Positions 35,161 through 46,379 of a DNA stretch of 64,000 nt are shown here, one piece after another. The notes below the pieces were generated by a model. The model saw nothing but the letters and a program-made list of their open reading frames with translations, made no database searches and had not been told where the DNA came from. Source of the stretch: Chaetoderma sp. LZ-2023a (taxonomy: Eukaryota; Mollusca; Caudofoveata; Chaetodermatida; Chaetodermatidae); the NCBI GenBank assembly GCA_034401795.1, contig CM067374.1:95300511-95364510 (forward strand), in the 5' to 3' direction. Each line of letters starts with the position of its first letter. The stretch's first letter is position 1. The translations under genes and the position numbers were made by a program.

Positions 35161-35827
35161 GACTTATTTTTTTGTTGTTCTATTTAAAATTTTCAAGCTG
35201 ATTCTGGCCATTTTCTTGACATTCTAAACCATCTTTTCATTCACTGTAGCACTTGAGTTCTGACCAATACGCAATCAAATATAGTGACAAATTCAACAGC
35301 TTACCTCAGGGCTTAAATTATTTGAAACCGTTCTTTTTAAATATTAATTTTATTAAACTGGCTGAATGCATCTCCATACAAAATGTGGACAGACAAGGTG
35401 ATTCCAATATAACCCATTCCCCATTTCTAAGAGCAAATCTGGTCTTTCATCAACAAATCAAAAACACAAATAAGTTAAATATACAACAGTCTTAAATAGA
35501 CAACAGTTAACAGTATATTTGCTGCCTTGTTGAACGGTCACAGAACAATGAAATGTACATGAAGGGCAATTTAATTTATTACATTATTTACATAAAAAAT
35601 CTTTAAAATAAAATTTTTAGAATACTTTCAAAACAACTTATTTGTGCTATATTTCAAATTACTTACACTGCCAAAATCAGTGGGAACTGCAAAACTCGCA
35701 ACATCGTATATCTCATCACATGCACCCACTTCCGCACACCGTATGTAGGTGATACTAAACATGAATTCAAATTCAAGATCACTTCAGGGATATAGGACAT
35801 CAGAAGGACTCACCAATAGCTCACGAT
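35161..35827. other. R2 copy 2 (35547-35620); otherwise nothing
   Basis: AT-rich. The R1-R2 order seen at 34198-34962 is repeated at 34987-35620, implying an old tandem duplication whose middle parts have diverged or been replaced. Confidence 0.45.
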
Positions 35828-36066
35828 TTAACCCTTTAACCCTCAAATTTATTTAAGAAAATTGAATTCTTTCACAGAAAATGTCCATTTGCAGACCAAG
35901 AGAAGACTATTTTTGAAAGTTTATCACTGAAATGACTGGCATGGTTATCGAGCCAGTCATTCCAGTGGCTAACTTTAAAAAATAGTCTTCTCTTGGTCTG
36001 CACATGGACATTTCTTAAGACCACTGCTGACGTCGTTTTTGGCTGATATGAGTGTTAAAGGGTTAA
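35828..36066. mobile_element. TTAA-hairpin MITE, full length
   Basis: Starts TTAACCCTTTAACCC and ends TGTTAAAGGGTTAA. The inverted pair GTCCATTTGCAGACCAAGAG / CTCTTGGTCTGCACATGGAC and the inner stem around ATGACTGGCATGGT / AGCCAGTCATT make a long hairpin. Confidence 0.85.
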
Positions 36067-36364
36067 ACCGTCCTAACAACTTAAAGGCAAACTTGTTCTA
36101 CTGCATCATACAGGTCTTTAGGGAGGACCTCAATGCGGACACAAACATCCCTAAATGCAGGGGAAAGGAAGCATTCTGGATGTACACGATGTCTACGCCT
36201 ATCGGAATTAACCGTATTGGACAAAGGGTTACCATACCATACCCCATCCCTCTTCCCGCCACCCTCCAGACGTTGTACGAACTGTCAAATTATTAACAGA
36301 ATTATATATTAAATTTACATGTAATATAATTTTTCATTTCTGGTCTGGTCAAAAGGTTTTAGTG
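36067..36364. other. No gene seen
   Basis: An 85-codon frame (36039-36296) starts inside the MITE and has no recognised domain. Confidence 0.4.
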
Positions 36365-36607
36365 TTAACCCTTTCAAGACGAAGCCGGCCAAAACCGGCC
36401 TCTGCAGTGATCTTGAGGAATGTCTATTTGCAGGCCAAGACTATTTTAAAAGATTTAGCACTGGAATGACTGGCTCAGTAAAAGAGTCACTCATTCCAGT
36501 GTTAATTCTTCAAAATTAGCAATCTGTTGGCTTGCAAATGGACATTTAATAAGATATGCCAATCCCTTCATATCTTTGATTAAATTTAGCCATTAAAGGG
36601 CAGTTAA
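36365..36607. mobile_element. TTAA-hairpin MITE, full length
   Basis: TTAACCCTTTCAAGACGAAG at the left, GCCGGCCAAAACCGGCCTCT next to it, central stem GCACTGGAATGACTGGCTC / GAGTCACTCATTCCAGTG, right end GCCATTAAAGGGCAGTTAA. Confidence 0.85.
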
Positions 36608-36980
36608 TCTGTGTTAAAGATGAGGATTGCATCAATAGTGTCTAGCCATCTTGTTTTTAATCATCACACATTGTGTATGTGATGGTGTCATGAAATAAAA
36701 ATGCTGTAGTATACTATCATGGTTGGATAGGGTATGTTAACACACGGGGCCAGGCAAAATCACAATGAATTTTATTGCTCACTGGACATCTTGAGATCAG
36801 AGTCAAGATCAGAAACAACATGTTTCCAAAACAAAATAAAACACACTATCGAATATTTTAAAACTTTATCCGAATCGTTCAATGGTTTCAAATCAAATTA
36901 AATTCAAAATATTCAACAGGATATTTCTTACATCGTCTTCAAAATGTATTAACATGTTTTCTAATTTTAGAACCCTGATT
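36608..36980. other. Unassigned, with a variant hairpin MITE at 36810-36935
   Basis: The variant shares GTTTCCAAAACAAAATAAAA and CAAATTAAATTCAAAATATT with 6640-6780. The rest is unassigned. Confidence 0.4.
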
Positions 36981-36984
36981 TTTA

Positions 36985-37545
36985 CCCAAAATATTGATCA
37001 ATTAAAATTCTAAACAGAAGTTCTGGAGTGGACCCCCATAGCATCCTTTGTCCAAATTTGGTTTTGATCCAGCAAGCGGTTAATGATGAGATGGATTCTG
37101 CCAATTTCTAGTAAATTTGTCATAAAATAAGATTTTCACCCCAACAAAGGACCCACTAAAATTCTAAAGAGTTGCTGGAGCCGAGCACAATATAATCCTT
37201 AGTCAAATTTGGTTGAAATCCTTCAAGCGGTTAAGGAGAATTTTCAACCAAAAAATTGTGAATCGTATTTCTGGAGTCTGCCACAATTATGGTCCTTCTA
37301 GCCAAATGTCCATTAAGCAGCTAAGGAGGAAATGGGTTTTAATAATTTTCGATAAATTTTGCATAACATCCTTGATTTACCAATTAAGATTCTGAAAAAA
37401 AGGTTCTGGAGGCTACCACCATAGGATCCTTCCATTCAAATTTGGTGTAAACTGGTCAAAGCGTACAGTAGGAGTTGTGCTTTGATGGACGGATGGACGC
37501 CATGCAATAAGCTACCTTGGCCCATCTGGCCAGGTGAGCTAATAA
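36985..37545. repeat. Molluscan-type repeat with internal ~125-bp units, right end
   Basis: Three diverged units each read GTTCTGGAG..., a 'catag/ccta' step, CAAATTTGGTT, then CAAGCGGTTAA-like. The right end is GGACGGATGGACGCC, then GGCCCATCTGGCCAGGTGAG. This phrase resembles the well-known end of abundant bivalve and gastropod repeats (recalled, not searched). The left end is not clear. Confidence 0.6.
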
Positions 37546-37689
37546 TCATGATTACCGGTAATCAAAAATCAAATAACTGTGTACATGTACAAATTTGGTT
37601 AATCCTTCATGTTTACTTTACACGAATATAAATCTCACGAAAATCTTCACGAAAATTCTGAATGGCCGGGCGTTGCCAGAAATTTTCTG

Positions 37690-39295
37690 AAATTTGCCGC
37701 CATTCTGAGGTCAGTGTTTCAGGCTATCCACTGACTGATTAACTTTCACCGTCAAAGGGTATATTGGATAGCTGGCTTGGCGGCGATTGTATCAGACACC
37801 GACTGACTGACTTTCACTGCCAAAGGGTAGATTGGGTAGCTGGCTTGGCGGTGACTCTATCAAGCACTGACTGACTGATTTTCCCCGCCAAACCCCTATA
37901 TCAATGTTTTAAATGCATATGCTTGAACTTCCGATCTTCCCTTTGACAGTGTTTCTATCAGGCACAGACTGACTGACTTTCACTGCCAAACCCAAATATC
38001 AGTGTTTTAAATGCATATGCACGAATTTCATATCTTCCCTTTGGCGGTTATTCTATTAGGCACTGACTGACTGGCTTTCACCGCCAAGCCCCTCAGATCA
38101 TTGTGTTTTTAAATTATTTAAATGCATATGCATGAACTTCAAAGGTTACACTGAGTAGCTGCTTTGACGGTGATTCTGTTAGGCACGGACTGACCGACTT
38201 CCACCGCCAAGCTCTTGTCAGTGTTTCAGACAATCCACTGACTGAGTGACTTTCACCGCCAAAGGTCTAGATTGAGTAGCTGCTTTGGTGGTGATTCTGT
38301 TAGGCACGGACTGACCGACTTTCACCGCCAAACCCCTATATCAAGGTTTTAAATGCATATGCTTGAACTTCATGAATTTCATATCTTCCCTTTGGCGGTT
38401 ATTCTATCAGGCACTGGCTAACTGACTTTCACCACCGAATTAAGTAGCTGCTTTGGTGGTGATTCTATCAGGCACTGACTGACTGACTTTCACCGCCAAG
38501 CGCATGTCAGTGTTTCAAGCAATCCACTGACTGGCCGACTTTCACCGCTAAATCCCTACATCAGTGTTTTAAATGCATATGCTTGAATTACACATCTTCC
38601 CTTTGGCAGTGATTCTATCAATTACTGACTGACTGACTTCGCCAAAGGTTAGATTTGGTAGCTGGCTTGGCGGTGATTCTATTGGGCACTGACTGACTGA
38701 CTTTCACTGCCAAATGTTAGATTGAGTAGCTGTTTTGGCGATGATTATGTTAGGCACTGACTGACTGACTTTCATCGTCAAAGGTTAGATAAGGTTGTTG
38801 GCTTGGTGGTGATTCTATTAGGCACTGACTGGTTGACCTTCATCGCCAAACCCCTACGTATATATGAATGTTTTAAGTACATATGCTTGAACTTCATATC
38901 TTTGCCGTGGCGGTGATTCTATCAGGCACTGACTGAATGACTTTCACCGCCAAGTCCCTCATATCAGTGTTTTAAATGCATATGCATAAATTGCATTTCT
39001 TCCCTTTGGTGGTGATTCTATCGGGCGCTGACTGACTGTCTTTCACCGCCATAGGTTAGATTGAGTAGCTGCTTTGGCGGTGATTCTGTCAGCCACTGAC
39101 TGACTGACTTTCACCGCCAAGCCACTCTTATCAGTGTTTGAAATGCATCGATATGCATGAACTTAATATCGTCCCTTTGGCGATGAATCTATCAGGAACT
39201 GACTGACTGACTTTCACCGCCAATGGGTAGATTAAGTAGCTGTTTTGGTTGTGAGTCTATCAGGCACTGACTGACTTACTATCACAACCAATTTC
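37690..39295. repeat. Satellite II: array of hairpin-bearing units
   Basis: About 20 units, each starting near GGCACTGACTGACTGACTTT. Short units (about 65-80 bp) read TTTCACCGCCAAAGGTTAG ... CTTTGGCGGTGATTCT. Long units (about 95-125 bp) have TCAGTGTTTTAAATGCATAT inserted between the two arms. In both, CACCGCCAA pairs with TTGGCGGTG, so each unit can form a stem-loop. Non-coding. Confidence 0.9.
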
Positions 39296-39329
39296 CGATC
39301 ATTATCCATAATATTTTAATTGTCAAAAT

Positions 39330-39525
39330 TTGTCAGGAAAATCAAATTCTTTGCTTCGTGATTGTCCATTTGCAAGCCAAAAAGATGGTGGTTATCGAGC
39401 CAGTCATGTCAGTGTTACATTTTAATAAATTGTTTTCATTTGCCCTGCAAATGTACAGGGCACATCTACATTCCTCAATACAAAGGCTTGTTTTAACCGG
39501 CTTGGCCATGGAAGGCTTAGAGGTG
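39330..39525. mobile_element. TTAA-hairpin MITE, worn
   Basis: GTCCATTTGCAAGCCAAAAAG, TCGAGCCAGTCATGTCAGTG and GGCTTGGCCATGGAAGG are recognisable. The termini are lost. Confidence 0.55.
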
Positions 39526-39835
39526 CACATTCACACAAGAATGCCGGAAAATAAAATTGTTATTATTATATACTTTTAGAGACTTAATTTGTGTAGCTCG
39601 ATGCAATGAAACGAAATAAATTTTAACATATGATTTCATTTCATACAAATTATTATAATTTTTTAATTGTGAATTTGAATTAGGGACTTGTGTCTCTAAT
39701 TTAAAATCATAAATTAAAAAATTATATTAATTTAAACGTAATTAAATCATCATATGTTAAGATGTATTTCGTTCCATTACATCTAGGGTTCACAATTGAA
39801 GCCTCTAAATGTATACAATTTTAACAACTTTATTT
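39526..39835. repeat. AT-rich palindromic tract
   Basis: CGAAATAAATTTTAACATATGATTTCAT... at 39610-39660 is mirrored by ...TCATCATATGTTAAGATGTATTTCG near 39745-39772. The tract around TTTTTAATTGTGAATTTG / AAATCATAAATTAAAAAATT folds between them. The whole stretch is a foldback of about 165 bp. Confidence 0.6.
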
Positions 39836-40180
39836 TCAAGCTTTTGCTTAGTGAAAGTCGATTGTCTATTGTCAAGCCAAGACCAATTTCTTTTTTAATT
39901 TACCAAATGAATGACTGGGTCAAGTATCGAATCAGTCATTTATTAACAAAATTTCTTTGTCTTGCAAATGAAAATTTCCAAAGGTGTTGGTCAGTTTGAC
40001 CATTCACGTATTAATTCATCTAAATCGGTGACTTATTAGTCAAAAGGGTTCATTTACAGACTACAAGCTTGCCAGTCGTGCCAGTGGTAAATTTTCTAAA
40101 ATAGTCCTCTTGGTTTTTATTTGGGCAAAGATTTTATTTTTATTTAAAAATTGTGACCATTTAAGGATTACATCTCTAAG
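39836..40180. mobile_element. Two worn TTAA-hairpin MITE copies
   Basis: 39840-40013 has ATTTACCAAATGAATGACTG / CAGTCATT arms and ends GACCATTCACGTATTAA. 40035-40170 has only the right arm (CCAGTGGTAAATTTTCTAAA) and the tail TGACCATTTAAGGATTA. Confidence 0.5.
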
Positions 40181-40234
40181 AGGACAAAACTGAATTTTGA
40201 TCATTTTGAGATTTGCTTTACTGTTTCCGTTTGA

Positions 40235-40500
40235 CAAAATTCACATAAATGCAGAGGCCGGTTTTGCCATTATGGACTTAAAATATAGTGGAATTATTTT
40301 TAACTTTTTAGTAATCAAACCTGCATCTGCAGTGGCCATGAGGAATGTCCATTTGCAGGCCAAGAGAAGAGTATTTTAGAAAGTCTGCCACTGGTATGAC
40401 TGGCTCGAATACGGTGCCAGCATTTCCAATTGTAAATTTTCCAAAATACTCTTCTCTTGGGGTGCAAATGGACATTCAACAAGAAAAAAAATGTAATTTC
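40235..40500. mobile_element. TTAA-hairpin MITE, composite
   Basis: A GCAGAGGCCGGTTTTGCC block at 40250-40268 is followed by a second left block (CTGCATCTGCAGTGGCC) and the full stem: ATGTCCATTTGCAGGCCAAG / CTTGGGGTGCAAATGGACAT. The doubled left end suggests nesting. Confidence 0.65.
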
Positions 40501-41460
40501 ATTAACAAATCTTGCTCTTCGGCTTGTCGCATTTGATGATTTCTGGAAAACAAACATTTGACTTGGCATCAGGTCTACAAATGTATACAAAGTACGTGCA
40601 ATTTGGAAATTTGGTTACCCGCAGAAGACATGAATATCCTGCTTAAATGACCTAGTCTTTTAAAATGTTGATCATTCTAAAACAATGTATAATTGTTCAG
40701 GGCTAACCTGCACCTCACCCGGCTCATTGTAACTGAAACTGCTGTAGTATCATCGTCGTATTGCACGATCCTCAGCCTCTCACTCCGCTCCTGTATCGAC
40801 TCGAGTACCGTGCTTACAGGTTTTTGATGCCTGTGATAAGTTCATGAAACTTTATAAATGTTAATGAGCTGCCGTCAGTCAGCTTCCACCAATAGAATTG
40901 CTCAATAAGAAATAAGGAAGTATACAAATTTACACGTGCGCGTAAGCCAAACTACAGTTTTTTGTTACCGAAAACCTGTCTACATGTTTTCTGTTCCTCA
41001 GATAACTCGTTTAGAGAAAAACTATTGCAAACTTTTGCAAATATATATTCCCATTTCAACAGCATTGCCATCGTTGTTGTTGTGATTGTAAATTAGATTA
41101 CTGGTTGAAGTGTCGCCTAGCAAGTGAAGTAAGCTGAAATATGATTGGCGGACGGCAGCCTACAGTTGCAATGTTACTTCACATCACAAGGGATCAAAGG
41201 ACTGCAAGTATGGCCACATACAGCCTAGCTTTGTTGGTGGGCGTATGTTAGTCTGATGCGACAGTATAGGCATTGGTTCAGTGGCACCTGCAAAATAAAG
41301 GCCAGTTACATGTTATGTTGAATCAATTTAAATAGTATCACACGATATCCTTTCAGCCATGAAATCCAAGACGAGTAGCCTACATTATTGGCATATCTAA
41401 TTTTACAACAGCAATTTTCCACATCAACACTTTAAGTGTTGAAATTCCAGCGTTTAAATC
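40501..41460. other. No gene seen
   Basis: AT-rich to mixed sequence; nothing supported. Confidence 0.5.
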
Positions 41461-41464
41461 TCAA

Positions 41465-41600
41465 TCTCAATACAGGAAAGTTGTTGAATAATTTGAATTT
41501 ACGTTGACTAGAATCTATTTTATTCATATATGCAGCAACAGCTCACAGGAAAATTAGATTCAAATATTTAACAGATTATTCCTTACATGTTAAAGAAAAT
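41465..41600. mobile_element. CRE-MITE hairpin-core fragment
   Basis: GTTGAATAATTTGAATTTAC, GCAGCAACAGC and AGATTCAAATATTTAACAG form the core. The ends are missing. Confidence 0.5.
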
Positions 41601-41666
41601 GTCATATCTTTTCTGTAAGCATTAATGACAAGCCACCCATAACTGTTAGTCATTCCAGTGGATATT

Positions 41667-43062
41667 AAACAAGAGGCCCAAGGGGCCTATATCGCTCAGC
41701 TGGAATTATTGGCCACTGGCACAACCGATGAACATGAGATGACCACTGTAAAGATTTACCAATCAAATTTCTGTGAAGAAGGTTTAGGCAAGTTTTATTA
41801 AAATTGGTCCAGTGGTTAATAAGTGGTCTTTTTATGATCTCAGAAATGTGCAGAAAATACAAGATGTGCACGCTAAAAATGCACGTTAATTGTTGATGGG
41901 TCCATGGTGGACACGTTTTTGGACATATCAACTTTCCATGGACAAATTTAATGGCGTTTCAGCCCTAATCATAATTGATCATAAGCGATCTGTTCAGCGG
42001 TTATGCGGAAGAAATCGTTTTGCGAAAACTAAGTCATACAAGATGGCCGCCTAACAATTTGGCCAATCAAGTTCTATTGAACAAATTTGGTTCAGCTCTT
42101 CCCCTAGATCATATTTCATAAATTTTGAATTAATGCGCCAAGCGGATTAGGTGAAGATTAATAAAGATATTTTTAAAAAGCAATGAAAATCCAAGATGGC
42201 TGCCAAACTTGAATCTCTATGCCCTAAAGATTGTTCCTGCCAAATATAATTGAAATCAGCAACGTAGTACTCGAGAAGACATTTTAAATTTCCCATTGCT
42301 TAACTATTGGAGTTTTTGGCAGGAAAAAGATCCAAGATGGCTGCCAAACCATTTATCCAACAGTTTCAAAAATGTCAAATAATATATCAAATCAGAATAC
42401 CCACAAATATATATAAACCTAATTTCGGCCTCAAAATCCAACAAACAAAAAAAAGAATATGGCTGCCAAGCACGCTACATTTTGATTAGTCCACGACGGC
42501 CATGTTTTTTGACGGATTACCTTCCTTTGAACAAACTTTAATGGCTCGTAGTCTCTAATCATATCTCCCCAATATTGGTCTGATCACTTCAGTGGTTCTA
42601 GAGAAGCCGTTTTTGCGAAAACTAGGTCATCCAAGATGGCCACTGAACCATTTGGTGAATCAAGTTGTCTTGAACAAACATGCCCTAATTGATATTTCAG
42701 GGGTTTTGAATCGATCCTGAAGTGGTTTCGAAGAAGATTTTTAAAGATGTTAGTAGAAATCGGGCAATATCCAAGATTGTATGTATCGTGGACAGTCCAA
42801 AACCCAACCCTGCTGGGACAATTTCAGTTATATTTAGCAGAAAGTATCCTTAGGGCACAGGGATCCAAGTTCGTTCAAAGAAAAGCTGATCAGCCAATTT
42901 TGGGTTCATCTCGAGAATCACTGGACCAATTTTAACCAAATTTGTTAGGATAATCGTTGTTCTTGTACCAGTTTTGGCCAACCCCTGGGGTTCTACTTAT
43001 AGGCGATGATCTGTCTAGTTAAATTCTAGGTGAGTGATACAGGCCCCTTGGGTCGCTTGTTT
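41667..43062. mobile_element. 1.4-kb non-autonomous element with terminal inverted repeats
   Basis: Left end AAACAAGAGGCCCAAGGGGC CTATATCGCTCA is the near complement of the right end TGAGTGATACAGGCCCCTTGGG TCGCTTGTTT. The inside repeats phrases such as 'ccaagatggc(t/c)gcc' five or more times at irregular spacing, with 'aaaactaggtcat' and 'ggttttgaat' words. There is no transposase frame. Repeats with this end are, to my recollection, very common in molluscs. Confidence 0.75.
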
Positions 43063-43305
43063 ACAGATTGTAGCTTCTGCCAGTATCACACAAGATGGGA
43101 AAATCTGTGAAACTATTTTTAGAGCTGTTCGGTATACTGTAAATGTATGTACCGTGGGGTATCAGAATCGCGACAATATCGAAATGCCTTAACGAGCTAA
43201 TCTTAAATTACTGGAATTTCAATATATATTGAAAAATAGTCCTGTATGCCCATACTTTCGTGTCTATTATACACACATATTTTACACAGTTTACTCATGC
43301 CAAGA
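43063..43305. other. No gene seen
   Basis: Short unassigned interval. GCTAATC/GATTC words only. Confidence 0.4.
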
Positions 43306-43309
43306 AGGG

Positions 43310-43421
43310 GTGCGGGTGTGTGTGTGTGTGTGTGTGCTTGTGCGTGTGCGTGTGCGTGTGCGTGTGCGTGTGCGTGTGCGTGTGCGTGTGCGTGTGCGTG
43401 TGTGTGTGTGTGTCGGTGTCG

Positions 43422-43452
<31 letters not shown>

Positions 43453-43580
43453 CGTGCGTGAGTGCGTGCGTGCATGCATGCGTGTGTACGTGCGTGCGTG
43501 CGTGCGAGCGTTCGTGCGTGCGTGTGTGCGTGCGTGCGTGCGTGCGTGTGTGCGTGCGTGCGTACGTGCGCGCATGTGTG
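43310..43580. repeat. TG / CGTGTG / TGCG compound microsatellite
   Basis: Starts as GTGTGT, passes into GCGTGT hexamers (about 43340-43400), GTCGGT steps, GT again, then TGCG tetramers to about 43572. All frames through it are artefacts. Confidence 0.95.
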
Positions 43581-43764
43581 ATGGAAGTGGCCAACATAAA
43601 AAGATCTAAAACAGAATCAGATGTACAGGAAAAATGACTTAAACGCAGGTCTGAGGAATTACATGTAAAATGGCATAGATATCTAAGTTGGTGGCCCGGT
43701 TGCAAATTAAACCGCCTGTGATTCTGGAGGCAGTCCACTGAACTATATAATGATTGGAAGTACG

Positions 43765-44035
43765 TGTCATTTGGAAAAAAGCTGCATTGCGGTAGGATTG
43801 CAGCGTGCCATACGAAAAGAGCTGCATTAAGTTATGATTGCGACTTTTTTCGTATCGCGCAGGCCATATGGAAAAAAACTGCATTGGGCTACTAACATGA
43901 CTAACTGTTCAGAAATGCTTAATCCTGTTAAATATGCATTGAGATAGGACCGCCGCTTTTTCTGTATGGTGGGTGCCATACGAAAAAAGCTGCATTACGG
44001 TAGGATTGCAGCTTTTCCAGTATTGCGCGAGGTTT
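43765..44035. repeat. Foldback repeats with AAAAAAGCTGCATT motif
   Basis: GCTGCATTGCGGTAGGATTGCAGC is followed by GCCATACGAAAAGAGCTGC, then GGCCATATGGAAAAAAACTGC and finally GCCATACGAAAAAAGCTGC with GATTGCAGCTTTTCC. Each unit is its own hairpin (CGAAAAAAGCTGC / GCAGCTTTTTTCG-like). Four worn units. Confidence 0.7.
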
Positions 44036-44334
44036 CAATAAATGTTGACATTATTCCGTGCCTTCCTGGGGATAGATTGAAGAACAGTGGATAGAGGACT
44101 TGTCTAGTCAACGATCTTTAAGCGCAGTGCATAATTGCCAGATTTTTTCATTTATTGATGAACCTTTAGCATTATTTACAAATTTAGATTATTTCAATTT
44201 GAAACAAAATGAGAAAAGCTGCGAAACTATTCTCAGAGCGATTCAGTATGCTGTATTAAGAGTACGGTAGCTGTATTGCGACAATACAAAATCAAATACC
44301 GTGAAAATCTCATATTACCGACATTTTGCTAAGC

Positions 44335-44469
44335 GTGCTACGAGCTGACCTCAAGAAAGCAGGACTCGGTACACTCAAGTCAAGAATGGAATCTGAGGAA
44401 GCTAATGAGTTCGGCTGGGGCCAAGACACAGTGGACAAAAGCGAAAAAGGACTGATTGCAGCTGTATGA
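44335..44469 (+). pseudogene. Family B retrotransposon, 3'-terminal coding fragment
   Basis: Open frame RADLKKAGLGTLKSRMESEE ... KSEKGLIAAV with a natural stop. The complement of 58975-59100, which forms the last part of antisense B copy 2, reads the same way (AGAAAGCAGACCTCC, GTGATTAAAAGTGAAGAAGG). So this is the extreme C-terminus of family B. Confidence 0.6.
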
Positions 44470-44744
44470 TGTGTCTACTACTACAACCGCAGAATACAGT
44501 AATCATACATATGTGATGGGACCAGAATGCGGGTATAAAAATAAGTATGCAGTAATAAACCAATATTACAACACAAATATGGAAAATTTCCAAATTTATT
44601 TATATCTCGGAGGTAGAGCTGCGCGATACACCGATCTCACATCGGAAACCGGTTCAATATGGTGACGTTTGCAAGCCGCCGTAATCATGCTCAAACCGAA
44701 AAACCGAGTTTATTTAAATTTTCGGATTAACCAATCCTGATTAA

Positions 44745-44975
44745 TATTTTTTAAATTAAAAATATTGATGCTAAGTCAGCCTTTGTAGTGGTCCTGAGAA
44801 CTGTCGATTTGCAGACCTAAAGAAGTCTATTTTTGACAATTTACCACTGAAATGACTGACTCTAGAACGAAACCAGACCCTCTAAGGGTAAATTTTCAAA
44901 ACTATCTTCCGTTGTCTGCATGTTCCATGAGAAAAATATAATCATATTGACCAAATTTGTCCATTAAAGTGTTAA
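44745..44975. mobile_element. TTAA-hairpin MITE
   Basis: AGCCTTTGTAGTGGTCCTGA, GTCGATTTGCAGACCTAAAG, stem TTACCACTGAAATGACTG / CTCTAAGGGTAAATTTTC, right end CCATTAAAGTGTTAA at 44961-44975. Confidence 0.7.
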
Positions 44976-45074
44976 AACACAGACCCATTTGAACATATAA
45001 AATCAACATTTCCGTTATTTTCTATTCCTACTAAATTGCTTAGAATGAATTACACTCTGTCTGTAAACTCTCCA

Positions 45075-45165
45075 ATATTTTGAAACTAATGTGACTGCAA
45101 GATGCTGCTGTTATTTGTAGCACCAAATCCCAGTCAAATTACTTTCGAAACATTTAAGGTACACG
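45075..45165 (+). mobile_element. CRE-MITE hairpin core
   Basis: TTTTGAAACTAATGTGACTG / CAGTCAAATTACTTTCGAAA, with the GCTGCTGTTA loop region. The ends are absent. Confidence 0.6.
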
Positions 45166-46000
45166 ATAATGAATTAGAAAATTGTAAATGATTGACTTTC
45201 TATTGGTCTTTCGTATTCAACGTTAACATAATCTAATTGGGTATAAACAGATTTCTCTCATTAATTACTCTACGTATGATTGACGCTTGTTTGGCGTGCA
45301 ATGGATGAGTCTCATGCTGCGTGAATAATTCTTTATCACCTTTCCGCTCAAAACACATGATTACCTATATCTAAGACTAATTGTTCAAAGCTACCACGAA
45401 ACTAAACACGTTGTTCACATCGCGAATTCTGAGGGATTTTTAAATTGTCGCAAATCGGATACAAAATAAACATGTTTATTGGCGCTGTATTTTTTAGCGA
45501 GGGAGGTATCACAACAAAGCTATGTAACCCACCTCATGTTTAGATAAGTCTTTAAAGGTAAGATCACAAGTTAACGACCACTTTGACCAGTGATGTCAGT
45601 TTGCTTTATATACCGGTAATAGTCTTAATGCAATAGGCGTAGGCTCTAACACGCCCCACCCCTTGTAACGGGACACAATCATCAGTCATTACCGGGATGT
45701 CTAACCAATGTAAACGATATGACTCGATGATCTCTTGCCATCAGAATGTTAAAGTGAAAGCAATTGATTGAAAGGTGTTGCTGTCAATGGCACTAGCAAT
45801 TTTCAACAAGCAGTCTAAAATAATAACACATTCTGTAACTGATTAACGAAAATTAAGGTATATTATCCCGTTGTTCGTCGTGTGAAGATGATCAGACAAA
45901 CGATACATCTCAAGCATTAGAATTAATCGATTGTAAATTGAACACAAATTGTTGTTAGTCCGTAAGAACCTAGATTTTAACAATTAGTTGCGTAATCAGA
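45166..46000. other. No gene seen
   Basis: AT-rich; nothing supported. Confidence 0.5.
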
Positions 46001-46006
46001 AATGAG

Positions 46007-46379
46007 TGCCAGTGCGTCAATAAAATAAAAATACATATACTGCCAGAGCCGTGCTGGAGTCAGAGTACAATAGGCGTAAACGCCTAGGATTGAATTGTGG
46101 TAGATGCATCCACAGATAGTCCCATATGAATCGTCAGTGTGTCAGTATATCAGACATGTGAAAGTTGGTCGGCCAATCCTTGACTTTTAGTCTTGGTGCG
46201 GTGGTCCAGTGGAAAGATGCCTGGTTGCTGATGCTATGCGGAGTTGCAGAATGGCGGTTCGATCCCCCGACCGGGAGATGGTGATCAACAAATTAAACTA
46301 ATGGGTGCATGACTGTCGGCTAAGTTAGCGCATGGAAATTGAAACCGCACGTTGCCAGTGCGTCAATAAAATAAAAATA
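46007..46379 (+). mobile_element. tRNA-derived SINE with duplicated tail
   Basis: GTGGTCCAGTGG (46201-46212) fits a pol III A box and GGTTCGATCCC (46256-46266) a perfect B box, some 45-55 nt apart. Downstream is a tRNA-unrelated body, then the A-rich tail TCAATAAAATAAAAATA. The tail block, 27 bp beginning TGCCAGTGCGTC, occurs at 46007-46033 and again at 46353-46379. This could be a target duplication or the tail of an earlier SINE. It is not a clean tRNA gene, because stems do not pair fully around the B box. Confidence 0.55.

Noticed and set aside
28227..39295. A CRISPR-like array (regular repeats in both satellites)
   Set aside because: Units are contiguous, without unique spacers, and the genome is clearly eukaryotic.
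43203..43738. Frames of 70-147 codons over the TG/CG tract
   Set aside because: Compound microsatellite; same artefact on both strands.
46195..46275. A functional tRNA gene
   Set aside because: A and B boxes are good, but acceptor and T stems do not pair properly and the unit continues into a SINE body with an A-rich tail.
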